DNA of 64,000 nucleotides from NCBI GenBank assembly GCA_020849475.1, contig JADLGE010000076.1, forward strand, positions 1 to 64,000. The letters run 5' to 3'. The translations under genes were made by a program, and so were the position numbers. Source of the stretch: Gammaproteobacteria bacterium (GTDB taxonomy: Bacteria > Pseudomonadota > Gammaproteobacteria > Ga0077536). The notes beneath the pieces are model-generated. The model was not told the origin of the DNA. It saw only the letters and a program-made list of their open reading frames with translations, and did not search any database. Each line of letters opens with the position of its first letter. Positions within the stretch are counted from its first letter, which is position 1. This document shows, piece by piece, positions 1 to 8,237 of this stretch.

Positions 1-4
1 AATT

Positions 5-81
5 TGGCGCGCCCGGAAGGATTCGAACCTCCGACCCCCTAGTTCGTAGCCAGGTACTCTATCCAGCTGAGCTACGGGCGC
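5..81 (-). tRNA. tRNA-Arg (anticodon ACG)
   Basis: Read on the minus strand this folds as a 77-nt cloverleaf. The acceptor stem GCGCCCG pairs with CGGGCGC, the T-arm contains GGTTCGAATCC, and the anticodon loop CTACGAA gives anticodon ACG (arginine, reads CGU/CGC/CGA after A34 deamination). A genomically encoded CCA lies at 5-7. The gene is complete and sits at the left edge, so its neighbours on that side are unknown. Confidence 0.96.
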
Positions 82-269
82 GTGTCTGCTGCGGAATTTC
101 GGCTTGGCCTCGGAGAGGCGGTCGGCTTCGGCAGGGCCGGCATTATCGTGGGCGGTCCTTGGGCTGTCAAATCAAAATGTGACAGCGCGGCTGCCGGCGG
201 TGGTTCGAAAGTGGTCGGGTGGGAGGGGCGGCGCTACACTCGCCCCTTCCGTTTGATGAGGACCGCGTG

Positions 270-1034
270 ATGCTTGCGTCTATTGATATCAATTGCGACA
301 TGGGCGAAAGCTTTGGCAACTGGCAGATGGGTAATGACCCCGGCATGATGCCGCTCATCACCACCGCCAATGTCGCTTGCGGCTTTCATGCGGGTGACCC
401 TGTGACCTTGCTCAATACCTGCAAGCTGGCCGGTCAGCATGGCGTGGTGGTGGGGTCCCATCCGGGCTTGCCGGACCTGTTGGGCTTTGGCCGGCGCGCC
501 ATGAACATCACGCCCGAGGACGCCTACGCCTACGTGGTCTACCAGACCGGGGCGCTGCAGGCGGCCTTGCGCGCCAATGGCATGAAGCTTCATCACATCA
601 AGCCCCATGGCGCCTTCTATTCGGTGTTGCGCACCAACGAGGCGCTGGCCGAGGCGGTGGCGGATGCCATCGTCGCGATTGCCGATAGTCCGATGCTGTA
701 CTGGCCGGCGCCGACCGATGCGGCCATGCCGGTAGCGGCGCGTAAGCGCGGCATCCGCGTGGTCGGCGAAATCTATCCGGATTTGACCTATGCGCCCGAT
801 GGTTCGCTGGTGCTGCAGCGGGCCAAGCATGTCACCGATACCGCCTTCGCCGCGGCGCAGGTCAAGCGCTATGTCGAGACCGGCAAGGTGCTGGCCAACG
901 ACGGTTCGCTGCTGGCGCTCGATGCCGAGAGCCTGTGCATTCATGGTGATGGCCCGAACGCCACCGAAGTGGGCGACGCGGTGCGTGCGGCGCTGAACGA
1001 GATTGGCTGCAAGATTGCGCCAGTCATGGCCTGA
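270..1034 (+). CDS. pxpA: 5-oxoprolinase subunit A (LamB/YcsF family)
   Basis: A 254-residue LamB/YcsF family protein, subunit A of the ATP-dependent 5-oxoprolinase (PxpABC) that opens pyroglutamate to glutamate in the cytoplasm. Family hallmarks are visible: the N-terminal IDINCDMGESFGNW, then ANVACGFHAGDP, GSHPGLPDLLGFGRR and HHIKPHGAFY. I chose the ATG at 270 because conserved sequence starts immediately after it; the upstream in-frame extension from 219 is not family-like. The usual partners pxpB and pxpC are absent from the window; the next gene, 11 bp downstream, is a flavin oxidoreductase. Without its partners the activity is inferred from the family alone. Confidence 0.9.
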   Translation: MLASIDINCDMGESFGNWQMGNDPGMMPLITTANVACGFHAGDPVTLLNTCKLAGQHGVVVGSHPGLPDLLGFGRRAMNITPEDAYAYVVYQTGALQAALRANGMKLHHIKPHGAFYSVLRTNEALAEAVADAIVAIADSPMLYWPAPTDAAMPVAARKRGIRVVGEIYPDLTYAPDGSLVLQRAKHVTDTAFAAAQVKRYVETGKVLANDGSLLALDAESLCIHGDGPNATEVGDAVRAALNEIGCKIAPVMA

Positions 1035-1045
1035 GGATAGCGAGC

Positions 1046-2083
1046 ATGGCGATGAAATTCGGTTTGATGTTTTCGCAGCAGGTGCCGCCCGGCAGTGGCA
1101 TTGCCTGGAGCGAGCCTTACCAGGATATGTTGAAGTGCCTGCCGCGCGCCGAGGAGTTGGGTTACAGCTCGGCGTTTCAGGTCTCCCATCACGCGCAGAA
1201 GGATGGCTTGTGCCCGGGGCCGCTGATCGCCTGTGCCGGTGCGGCGTCGGTGACCAAGACCATGCGTATCGGCACCGGTGTGTTGCTGGTGCCCCTGTAT
1301 GCACCTTTGAAACTCGCCGAAGACGTCGCCGTGCTCGACAACCTCTCCGGCGGCCGCTTCGTGTTCGGCGTGGCGCCGGGCTATGTGGCCAAGGAGTTCG
1401 AGGCCCACGGCATTCCGCGTGACGAGCGCGTCGGGCGCTTTGAAGAAGCGCTCGATCTCATGACGCTGGCCTGGACGGGCGAGTTCTTCGAGTTCGACGG
1501 CAAATATTACAAGGTGCCGCGCACGCAGCTGACGCCGCGCCCGGTGCAAGACCCGCATCCTCCCTTCTGGTACGGCGTATCCGCCACCGCTTCACTCAGG
1601 CGCGCCGCGCGCCGGCATGCGGTGCAAATCATGTCGCCGCGTCACGGGCCGGAAGAATTGCAGGCGCATTTCAAACCCTATGAAGAAACCGCCAGGGAAA
1701 TTGGCTGGACCATTCCCGAGCGGCCCATCATGCGTTCGGTGTTCGTGGCGCCGACCAAGGCCCAGGCCGAGGAGATTGCGGCGCCGGCCTTGAACTATCT
1801 GTTCCGTGAACTCTATGGCGCGGCCTCGGCGGCCGGCGATCGCGTGCTGCGCGCGGCCGATGGTTCGGTGATCACCGACAAGGACGATGTCGGCTTCGAG
1901 AACTTCAAGAACCGCTACATCATCGGCGACCCGGCGTTTGCCATTGAGCAGTTGTCGCTCTATCGCGATGCCGTGCAGCCAAGCGAAGTCATCTGCTGGA
2001 TGCATCTGCCGGGCTTGAGTGGCGCACAGGCGATGGGCTCGGTCGAGTTGTTCGCACGCGAAGTAATGCCGCATTTCCAATGA
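1046..2083 (+). CDS. LLM-class flavin-dependent oxidoreductase (luciferase-like monooxygenase)
   Basis: A 345-residue bacterial-luciferase-fold protein expected to use reduced FMN or F420 as cosubstrate; the substrate is unknown. It shows the N-terminal strand MKFGLMFSQQ, the motif RIGTGVLLVPLYAPLKLAEDVAVLD, which is typical of the family, followed by LSGGRFVFGVAPGY, and a C-terminal region consistent with a full-length TIM barrel. It lies 11 bp after pxpA and overlaps the next methyltransferase gene by 4 bases (ATGA), so the three are probably co-transcribed. A flavin reductase of the short-chain type exists at 48080 but is not adjacent, so pairing cannot be claimed. Confidence 0.85.
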   Translation: MAMKFGLMFSQQVPPGSGIAWSEPYQDMLKCLPRAEELGYSSAFQVSHHAQKDGLCPGPLIACAGAASVTKTMRIGTGVLLVPLYAPLKLAEDVAVLDNLSGGRFVFGVAPGYVAKEFEAHGIPRDERVGRFEEALDLMTLAWTGEFFEFDGKYYKVPRTQLTPRPVQDPHPPFWYGVSATASLRRAARRHAVQIMSPRHGPEELQAHFKPYEETAREIGWTIPERPIMRSVFVAPTKAQAEEIAAPALNYLFRELYGAASAAGDRVLRAADGSVITDKDDVGFENFKNRYIIGDPAFAIEQLSLYRDAVQPSEVICWMHLPGLSGAQAMGSVELFAREVMPHFQ

Positions 2084-2967
2084 CATCGCTTGCGGCCGCG
2101 CGCGCCACGCGCGATTGCGTGGTCTGCGGCGCGCCGCTCGTCACGCATCTTGCCGATTGGCTGTTGCGTTGCCCGCGCTGTGGGCTGCGTGTGTCGCGAC
2201 TCGGCGAAGAAGCCGTGACCGCGCGTACGCCCGGCGCCTGGGATGAACACAATGCCGCCGCGCTGACGGCCTTGCGTCAACACACCGCCACGCGTCTGCT
2301 CGATGCGCTGGCGGCGTTGCGTCTTTTGCATGAAACGCGCTTGCTCGACGTCGGCTGTGGGCCGGCGTGGTTTCTCGATGCGGCGGCGCTGCGTTGCCAA
2401 AGCGTGGCGGGGCTCGAGCCCGATGACGCGACCGCCGCCCAGGCGCGCGCGCGCGGTCTCGATGTCAGCACGGGTTATTTTCCCCACAGCGCGCCGCCCG
2501 GCCCGTTCGACGTGGTGAGTTTCAACGACGTATTCGAGCACCTGCCCGAGCCCTTGCAGGCAGCGATGAGCCTCGCCGGCCTGCTGAGTGAAGACGGCCG
2601 CGTGCTCATCACCGCGCCGTCACGCCGCGGCTTTTTCTATCGCCTCGCCGAAGGTCTCGCGCGCTGCGGGCTCAAAGCGCCGCTCGAACGCCTGTGGCAG
2701 CGTGGCTTCGTGAGCCCCCATCTTTTCTACTTCGAGCCCGCCAGTCTCGATGCGCTGTTTGCACGCTGCGGGTATCGCTGCGTACGCGCGCTGGAACTGC
2801 CAAGCGTGGCGCGGCCCGGTCTATGGGCGCGTATTCGTGAGGGCGGGCGCATGCCGCTGCCGCTCGCCGCGCTGATTTTTGTCGGCTGCTGGCTGCTGAT
2901 TCCGCTCTTGCACCGCCTGCCGGCCGACATCGTGGTGCGCATCTACCAGCGCGCGCCCGCGCCGTGA
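2080..2967 (+). CDS. class I SAM-dependent methyltransferase with N-terminal zinc ribbon
   Basis: A 295-residue protein with a zinc-ribbon-like start (CVVCG near residue 12 and CPRCG near residue 32). A Rossmann methyltransferase domain follows, with SAM motif LLDVGCGPAWFLDAA around residue 88 and FDVVSFNDVFEHLPEP around residue 147. The Cys4 ribbon plus Methyltransf_23-type core is common in methyltransferases of surface-glycan or lipid clusters. A hydrophobic stretch near the C-terminus (LAALIFVGCWLLIPLL) suggests membrane attachment. It overlaps the upstream oxidoreductase by ATGA and the downstream membrane protein by GTGA, indicating translational coupling. The acceptor is unknown; the glycan role is inferred from the neighbours. 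Confidence 0.83.
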   Translation: MTSLAAARATRDCVVCGAPLVTHLADWLLRCPRCGLRVSRLGEEAVTARTPGAWDEHNAAALTALRQHTATRLLDALAALRLLHETRLLDVGCGPAWFLDAAALRCQSVAGLEPDDATAAQARARGLDVSTGYFPHSAPPGPFDVVSFNDVFEHLPEPLQAAMSLAGLLSEDGRVLITAPSRRGFFYRLAEGLARCGLKAPLERLWQRGFVSPHLFYFEPASLDALFARCGYRCVRALELPSVARPGLWARIREGGRMPLPLAALIFVGCWLLIPLLHRLPADIVVRIYQRAPAP

Positions 2968-3977
2968 ACGAACCCGCATCGCAGGCAGCGCCCGCGCCGT
3001 CGTTGGCGAGCGCCCTGCGTTTTCTCGATCATCGCAATGCGTGGTGGGCGGCGGCGCTCGGCACGCTCGCGATGCTGGCGTTCTTCGTGCTGACGCTCGA
3101 CGCGGGCGCCGTGCACGATGCCTGGCAGGCGCTGACGCCGCGCCTGCTGGTGATTGTCGCGCTGCTCATCAGCATCAATGGCCTGCTCGATGCGATCTGG
3201 ATGACGGTCATCACGCGCGCGCCGCAGTCGCAGAGTTACCGCGTGGTCGCCTGGCACATGATGATGTCGTCGGTGCTGCCGGCGCGGCTGGGTGATGTCG
3301 GGCTCATGGTGTGCATGCACCGCTGGCTGGCGCAGCCGCCGGCGCGCGCGGTGTTCGTGACGCTGTATCACCGCCTGCAGGATTTCATCATCGTCAGCCT
3401 CATGCTGCTGCTGTCGCTGCTGGTGGCGCGCACGCAGTTGGGCGGCGTGCCGGTGCTGGTGGCCGCGCTTTTGATACTGCTGATGATGGGCGTGGTGTGT
3501 GGCAACCTCGGCCGCCTGCTCGGCGTGCTGGCGGCACTGGTGCTGCGCTTGCAGCGCCGTTTCCATCACCGCTGGCTGCGACAGGTGCTGACTCAGGTGC
3601 TGCACGTCCGCATCTGGTATCGCCATCGGCTCACGCGTCGCCAGGTGCTGTGGTCGTTCGTCGTCATCGTGCTGCGCTGGGTGACGATACTCGCGGCGTT
3701 GACGCTCGTCATCCGCAGTCTGGCAACGCAAGTCTCGGCGGGCGACAGTTTCCTGCTCGCCAATGCCTACGTGTATTTCGGCATCGTGCCGGTGCAGTCC
3801 ATCGGTGGTTTCGGCAGTGGCGAGGCGGGCCTCGCCTGGATGCTCACGCACTACGGTGTGCCGCTGGCCCATGCCAGCGCCGTGGGCTTGCTGCTCAGGC
3901 TCTCGATCAACCTCGTGCACATGGTGCTATGGGCGCTGGTGGTCGCGCTCCTGTGGCTGCGCGGGCAGCGCGCCTGA
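2964..3977 (+). CDS. flippase-like / lysylphosphatidylglycerol synthase TM-domain family membrane protein
   Basis: A 337-residue polytopic membrane protein of the LPG-synthase transmembrane (UPF0104) family. Multiple hydrophobic helices span the whole length. The family-typical SVLPARLGDVGLM near residue 96 and SIGGFGSGEAGLAW near residue 278 are present, the latter resembling the conserved Gly-rich/Glu motif of these proteins. The start is GTG at 2964, overlapping the previous stop codon (GTGA). Family members lie in glycolipid and polysaccharide clusters and are annotated as putative flippases; no transport has been shown for this one. Its 3' end overlaps the convergent GT2 gene by 51 bases. 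Confidence 0.82.
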   Translation: MNEPASQAAPAPSLASALRFLDHRNAWWAAALGTLAMLAFFVLTLDAGAVHDAWQALTPRLLVIVALLISINGLLDAIWMTVITRAPQSQSYRVVAWHMMMSSVLPARLGDVGLMVCMHRWLAQPPARAVFVTLYHRLQDFIIVSLMLLLSLLVARTQLGGVPVLVAALLILLMMGVVCGNLGRLLGVLAALVLRLQRRFHHRWLRQVLTQVLHVRIWYRHRLTRRQVLWSFVVIVLRWVTILAALTLVIRSLATQVSAGDSFLLANAYVYFGIVPVQSIGGFGSGEAGLAWMLTHYGVPLAHASAVGLLLRLSINLVHMVLWALVVALLWLRGQRA

Positions 3978-4976
3978 GGCGGCGTCGAATTCATCGGCGA
4001 ACAATTTTTGCAAAGGCACGCTCGGCACGTTCTGCACGTCGTAATTGATGGCCGACAACAGCATCTGCACGCCGACGATGATCGGCAGCGCCGCCACCAT
4101 TACCGTGCCGGCCGAGGCATAGGGCGCGCCATGGAAGGCCTGCAGCCAGTGCACGCCGCCGAACAGCACGCCGAACAGCAACGCCGCCAGACCGAGAGGC
4201 GCTTCGATGGAAGCAAGATTGAAATCGCGCAGGTAGTAGTTGTAGAGCACCCGCCGCGCGGCGTTGCGCACGTGCTTGACGGCGAACTGGGTAATCACAC
4301 GGTGGATGCGCAGGCTGCTCTGTTCATCGCCGTACACCGCATCCATGGGAATGTCGCGCACCACCGCGCGGGCGATGTTCAAGCGACACAGCATGTCCGA
4401 CTCGAAGAAATAGCCGCGATCGATGGCGTCCAGTGGCAACAGCCGCAGCGCACTGGCATGGATGGCGGTGTAGCCGTTGTTGGGGTCGAAGGTCTGCCAG
4501 TAACCCGACGACAGCTTGGTCAGGAACGACAACACCGCGTTGCCGAACAGTCGCGCGGGCGGCATGCCGACGAGGCTCGCGGGGCGATGAAAGCGGTTGC
4601 CCTTGCAATAGTCCGCCTCGCCCGCCAGCAGCAGGCGCACGAAGCGCGGAATGAGCGCCGGGTTCATCTGCCCATCGCCATCGAGCTTGACGATGATGGC
4701 CATGCCATCGGCCAGCGCCGCGCGATAGCCGCTCAGCATGGCCGCGCCGACGCCGCCATTGCGTACGTGGCGCAGCACCGTCACGCGCGGGTCCTGACAA
4801 TGGGCGCTAATATGATCGCCGGATTTTTCCGGACAGGCGTCATCGACGCAGTAGATTCTGCTGACCATGGGCGGGATGGCGGCAAGCACGTTCAACACCT
4901 GCGCGGCGACGCGATAGCAGGGCACCACCACCGCGATGCGCGCGGCGGCGGAATTCGAATCAATGCTCGAAGTCAT
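3927..4976 (-). CDS. glycosyltransferase family 2, polyprenyl-phosphate hexose synthase-like
   Basis: A 349-residue protein with an N-terminal GT-A domain and two C-terminal hydrophobic helices. Visible motifs are IAVVVPCYRVAAQV (nucleotide-sugar fold entry), YCVDDACPEKS and VKLDGDGQMNPALIP; the DGDGQ pattern is typical of dolichol/undecaprenyl-phosphate sugar synthases. The C-terminal region has GLAALLFGVLFGGVHWL and a second membrane segment, as in membrane-anchored GT2 enzymes. It is divergent from the deacetylase gene (66 bp apart) and convergent with the flippase-like gene. A sensible reading is transfer of a sugar from a nucleotide donor to a lipid carrier; donor and lipid cannot be read from sequence. 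Confidence 0.86.
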   Translation of the reverse strand: MTSSIDSNSAAARIAVVVPCYRVAAQVLNVLAAIPPMVSRIYCVDDACPEKSGDHISAHCQDPRVTVLRHVRNGGVGAAMLSGYRAALADGMAIIVKLDGDGQMNPALIPRFVRLLLAGEADYCKGNRFHRPASLVGMPPARLFGNAVLSFLTKLSSGYWQTFDPNNGYTAIHASALRLLPLDAIDRGYFFESDMLCRLNIARAVVRDIPMDAVYGDEQSSLRIHRVITQFAVKHVRNAARRVLYNYYLRDFNLASIEAPLGLAALLFGVLFGGVHWLQAFHGAPYASAGTVMVAALPIIVGVQMLLSAINYDVQNVPSVPLQKLFADEFDAASGALPAQPQERDHQRP

Positions 4977-5042
4977 GGGTGTGAGTCATGGAGCGCAAGG
5001 CTTGAACAACCGTCGTCATTCTAATTCGAAAGCACGCCAGCC

Positions 5043-5864
5043 ATGCGAGCAGCGCTGACCTTCACGCTCGATCTCGAAGACCACCGCGAGCACCGCGCGG
5101 CGCCGGCCCGTTATCCCGCCATCACCCGCGAGCTGTTGCCGTGGCTCGCGGAGCTCAAGGTGCGCGGCACGTTCTTCGTGGTCGGAGAAGTGGCGGCCGC
5201 CGAGCCGGCCTTGATTCGTGAAGTGGCGGCGGCCGGCCACGAGCTGGCGCTGCATTCCTGGGACCACACACCCTTGACCGCCATTACGCCGGCGCGCTTT
5301 CGCGACGACACCGTGCGTGGGCGCAGCGTGCTGGAAGATCTCAGCGGCAAACCCGTGCAGGGCTATCGCGCACCGATATTTTCCCTGACGCCGGCCTCGC
5401 GCTGGGCGGTCGGCATCCTGGCCGAGCTCGGCTTTCGCTATTCATCGAGCGTGCTGGCCGCGCCCCATCCTTTATACGGCTATCCCGGTTTGCCGTCGGC
5501 GCCGTTTCAGTGGCCCGAGGGGCTGCTTGAGATCCCCGCGCCCCTGGCGCGCCTTGGCGCGTGGCGCCTGCCTTACTTAGGCGGCTTCTACCTGCGCTAC
5601 CTGCCGCTGCCCTTGATCCAATGGCTGCGCACCTGCGCGCCGCGCGATGAACTGCCGTGGACCTACTGCCATCCCTATGACTTCGACGTCGATGAAGCTT
5701 TCACACCGATACGCGACGCGGCGCTGTGGGTGAGCGTGTTGCTATGGTGTCGTCGACGCGGCACGCGCGGCAAGCTCGCGCGTCTCATGGCCGATGGCTG
5801 CGCGCCGCCGTTTGCCGAGCAGTTGGCGCGCGGTGATTTTGCGCAGGCCAAGACTTTGCCCTGA
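5043..5864 (+). CDS. polysaccharide deacetylase (NodB-homology) family protein
   Basis: A 273-residue NodB-fold protein. The metal-binding motif I is LTFTLDLEDH near the N-terminus, motif II is seen as HELALHSWDHTPL around residue 72, and RGTFFVVGEVAA and GYRAPIFSLTP further support the fold. The sequence style (DLEDH, SWDHTPL, FRDD) matches the DUF3473-type deacetylases found in exopolysaccharide/exosortase loci, which remove N-acetyl groups from polysaccharide or lipid-linked sugar. No signal peptide is obvious, so it may act in the cytoplasm or be poorly predicted. It is flanked by GT2 and GNAT genes; the convergent GNAT stop codon abuts its own stop codon directly. Confidence 0.86.
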   Translation: MRAALTFTLDLEDHREHRAAPARYPAITRELLPWLAELKVRGTFFVVGEVAAAEPALIREVAAAGHELALHSWDHTPLTAITPARFRDDTVRGRSVLEDLSGKPVQGYRAPIFSLTPASRWAVGILAELGFRYSSSVLAAPHPLYGYPGLPSAPFQWPEGLLEIPAPLARLGAWRLPYLGGFYLRYLPLPLIQWLRTCAPRDELPWTYCHPYDFDVDEAFTPIRDAALWVSVLLWCRRRGTRGKLARLMADGCAPPFAEQLARGDFAQAKTLP

Positions 5865-6719
5865 TCAGAACGCGTCGAAGTCGAGAAAAGTGAACAGCAT
5901 GCGTTCCGCGTGCAGCGGGCGGTGACGCTCTTCATGGGCGAAATAGATGAGGCGCAATGGCGAGGGCCGAAAGCGCAGCGGAATGCTGACAGCGCCGCGC
6001 GCATGCAAGGCGCCATGAGGCGCGAGACCAATGACGACCGCCGGGCGCGGGACCAGCCATCGCGTCGGTGACAGCGACACACCGTCACGCGCAATCACGG
6101 CCCGCGCGCGCAGCAGCGGCATGCTCGATGCGCCTTCCACCACCAGGCTGTCGTGCGTGGCGCTCACCACGGCCAGTCGGTTGCTGGGATTGTTCATGCG
6201 CCAGGCAAGCGTCGCGTCGCTCCATTGATGGGCGAACTCGGCATCGTGCAAAGCACGCTCTGCGACTAGCCTGTGGGGCAGCCATTCAAGCCAGGCGTCG
6301 AGCCCGGCGATGTTCTGGAAGCCGAGCTTGTGCTCAAAAGCCGCCACGGAATTCTGGTTGGCAACGCCGATGACGCCAGCATGGCCTGCTTGTGCCGAGC
6401 GCGCGATGACCTGCTCGGTCAGCGTCTTGATCAGGCCCTGACCGCGATGCGCGGGATGCACGGCGATATTCATGATGACGGTCACGCAGCGCGCGACGCC
6501 GCGCAGGCGCACGGCGATGGGAATGCCGGTCAGATGGCCGACCAGTTGCGCGCCAGCCCACACATTGCAGATGAGCGGCGCACCCAAAGGATTCTCGTAA
6601 TACTGCCAGCGCAAAAAATCGACCGAGAACTTGGTCGCGCCAGGAAAGCCCAGCGCCATCAATTGCACGGTGGCGGCCAGGTCTTCGGGTTCGGCAGCGC
6701 GAATTGAAAGCGATGTCAC
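5865..6719 (-). CDS. GNAT-family N-acetyltransferase
   Basis: A 284-residue protein. The N-terminal half is a GNAT domain: SIRAAEPEDLAATVQLM opens it, and MNIAVHPAHRGQGLIKTL around residue 96 is the acetyl-CoA-binding motif A with the R/Q-x-x-G-x-G/A signature. VIGVANQNSVAAFEHKLGF follows. The C-terminal half is less conserved. I place the start at GTG 6719 because it overlaps the upstream stop (GTGA) and conserved sequence begins there; the longer in-frame extension is antisense-like. It is the second gene of a minus-strand pair with the GT-C-like transferase. The acceptor is unknown; in this context an amino sugar is plausible. Confidence 0.83.
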   Translation of the reverse strand: MTSLSIRAAEPEDLAATVQLMALGFPGATKFSVDFLRWQYYENPLGAPLICNVWAGAQLVGHLTGIPIAVRLRGVARCVTVIMNIAVHPAHRGQGLIKTLTEQVIARSAQAGHAGVIGVANQNSVAAFEHKLGFQNIAGLDAWLEWLPHRLVAERALHDAEFAHQWSDATLAWRMNNPSNRLAVVSATHDSLVVEGASSMPLLRARAVIARDGVSLSPTRWLVPRPAVVIGLAPHGALHARGAVSIPLRFRPSPLRLIYFAHEERHRPLHAERMLFTFLDFDAF

Positions 6720-8116
6720 GAAGCCGCCGCCTTGGGCTTGCCTCGCCGTCGCAGCGAGAAGCGCTCGAGTTGCATGCCCATGGCGAGCGCCAGCGGCGGC
6801 AGGAACAGGAGGTTGTAGCGCGGGATGCTGACCGACACGGCGGCCTGAAAGAAACACAGGAACAGCGCCGGCAACAGCAGCAGCAGAAAATCCGCCTGCC
6901 GTGCGCGCCAGCCACGCCATAGCGCGAGCGCGGCGCACAGCCACGCGACCAGGCCCCAGGTCTTGCCGATGAAGAAGCCGCGCCACGCCAGCGCCACGGT
7001 CGCACGCGCGTGGCGCACGGGGTGGCGCAGCACTTCATCGCGCAGCAGCGTATCGACTTCGGTCTTCACCACGCCGCGCCGCATGTCGGCGCGCATGTGC
7101 TTGACGCCCTGGCGATAGAAAGTTTGTTCGTCGTCCCAGCCGAGACGCACGAAGGACGAAGCCGGCAGCAAGCGACGCGCCAGCGAATCGCCAAAATCTG
7201 GCAGCCAGTAAATGAAGGCCGCGCCGAATTCGTCGAGACGCATGTCGTTGTAGGCAAGGCGCTGCAACAGCGCGCGGCCGCCGTAGTCGCCGCCCGACAG
7301 CGCCAGGCGATCAAATTCGATTTGATTGCGCACCAGCCACGGCAGTGTGACCAGTGCCGCCATCGCGCCCATCAACAACAGCGCGGCGCCACCCCGGCGC
7401 CAGCGTGGCACGCTCGTGCGCAGCAGGGCGAACGCGATGCAGGCCAGCAGCAGATACCAGAACGACGGACGCGTCAGCGCCAGGAGGCCCAGCGCCAGAC
7501 CCGCGACCAGCAGCGGCCAGGCCGTGCCATGGCGCTTGATGTAGAGCGCGAGGGCGAGCGTGAACAGGCCGCCGAGCGGCAAGGTCAGCGCTTCGGTCAG
7601 GATGACCGGCGCGAACTCCGGCACGATGCCGGCGCCAAGCGCCGCCAGCCACGCCGCCCACGCGCACAGCGGGCGCGCGGTCCAGATATACGCCGTCGCC
7701 CACAGCAAGGTCAGCGTCAGCATCAGCAACGCGCTCTGGGTGTGCACGAGGGTGTAGTAGCCGTGGGGGCAATGCGCGGCGCCGCGCTTGTCCTTAACGT
7801 CGAGCACACAGACCAGGGTGTCGCGCAGTCGGCTGTCGGCACGCATGAGCTGCGCGACGAACCACGGATACAGGGGCGCGACATCCATGGCCGGCATCGG
7901 CGCATGGCCGGCATCGCGATAACGCCCGAACACACCGAACTCATGCACCCCCAGCGCCAGCCGCGCATAGACCCGCGCATCGGACTGCGGCGCCGTGGCC
8001 GGCGGCTGTGCGGCCACCAGCACGAACAGCGCCAGCGTGCCGAGCAGGCAGGCGAGCGTGAGATGCACGGCGAGCGCGCCGCGCGACAGCGTCAAAGGGG
8101 AGGGCAGGCGGGTCAT
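6716..8116 (-). CDS. GT39/ArnT-like multi-pass membrane glycosyltransferase
   Basis: A 466-residue integral membrane protein with roughly ten hydrophobic helices. After the first helix there is an acidic loop (PQSDARVYARLALG), matching the first periplasmic loop Asp of GT-C enzymes. LTRPSFWYLLLA occurs in the middle and PRYNLLFLPPLALAMG near the C-terminus, as is usual for ArnT/PMT-like proteins. Such enzymes use lipid-phosphate sugars and act at the outer face of the inner membrane. It forms a GTGA-overlapping pair with the GNAT gene. Assignment to GT39 rather than another GT-C family is approximate, and donor and acceptor are unknown. Confidence 0.75.
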   Translation of the reverse strand: MTRLPSPLTLSRGALAVHLTLACLLGTLALFVLVAAQPPATAPQSDARVYARLALGVHEFGVFGRYRDAGHAPMPAMDVAPLYPWFVAQLMRADSRLRDTLVCVLDVKDKRGAAHCPHGYYTLVHTQSALLMLTLTLLWATAYIWTARPLCAWAAWLAALGAGIVPEFAPVILTEALTLPLGGLFTLALALYIKRHGTAWPLLVAGLALGLLALTRPSFWYLLLACIAFALLRTSVPRWRRGGAALLLMGAMAALVTLPWLVRNQIEFDRLALSGGDYGGRALLQRLAYNDMRLDEFGAAFIYWLPDFGDSLARRLLPASSFVRLGWDDEQTFYRQGVKHMRADMRRGVVKTEVDTLLRDEVLRHPVRHARATVALAWRGFFIGKTWGLVAWLCAALALWRGWRARQADFLLLLLPALFLCFFQAAVSVSIPRYNLLFLPPLALAMGMQLERFSLRRRGKPKAAAS

Positions 8117-8142
8117 TCGATTCGACGGTGGTGACGATGTGC

Positions 8143-8228
8143 GGCGTCATGACGCCACACACCGTTCACCTTCAGCCCCGCATCCCTGGCAGGTCGGGGC
8201 CCGGTGTGCGACTGCGCGTCGCACACCG
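8143..8228. repeat. cluster of inverted repeats between two minus-strand genes
   Basis: Within this 120-bp gap there is a loopless 14-base palindrome at 8143-8156 (GGCGTCATGACGCC). A short hairpin (GCCCCG/CGGGGC) spans 8175-8200. A perfect 11-bp stem at 8202-8212/8218-8228 has a 5-base loop. The last hairpin lies 10 bases past the stop of the alcohol dehydrogenase gene, so it may act as a transcription terminator or 3'-end stabiliser. No T-run follows it. Confidence 0.6.
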
Positions 8229-8237
8229 CGTGCTTCA

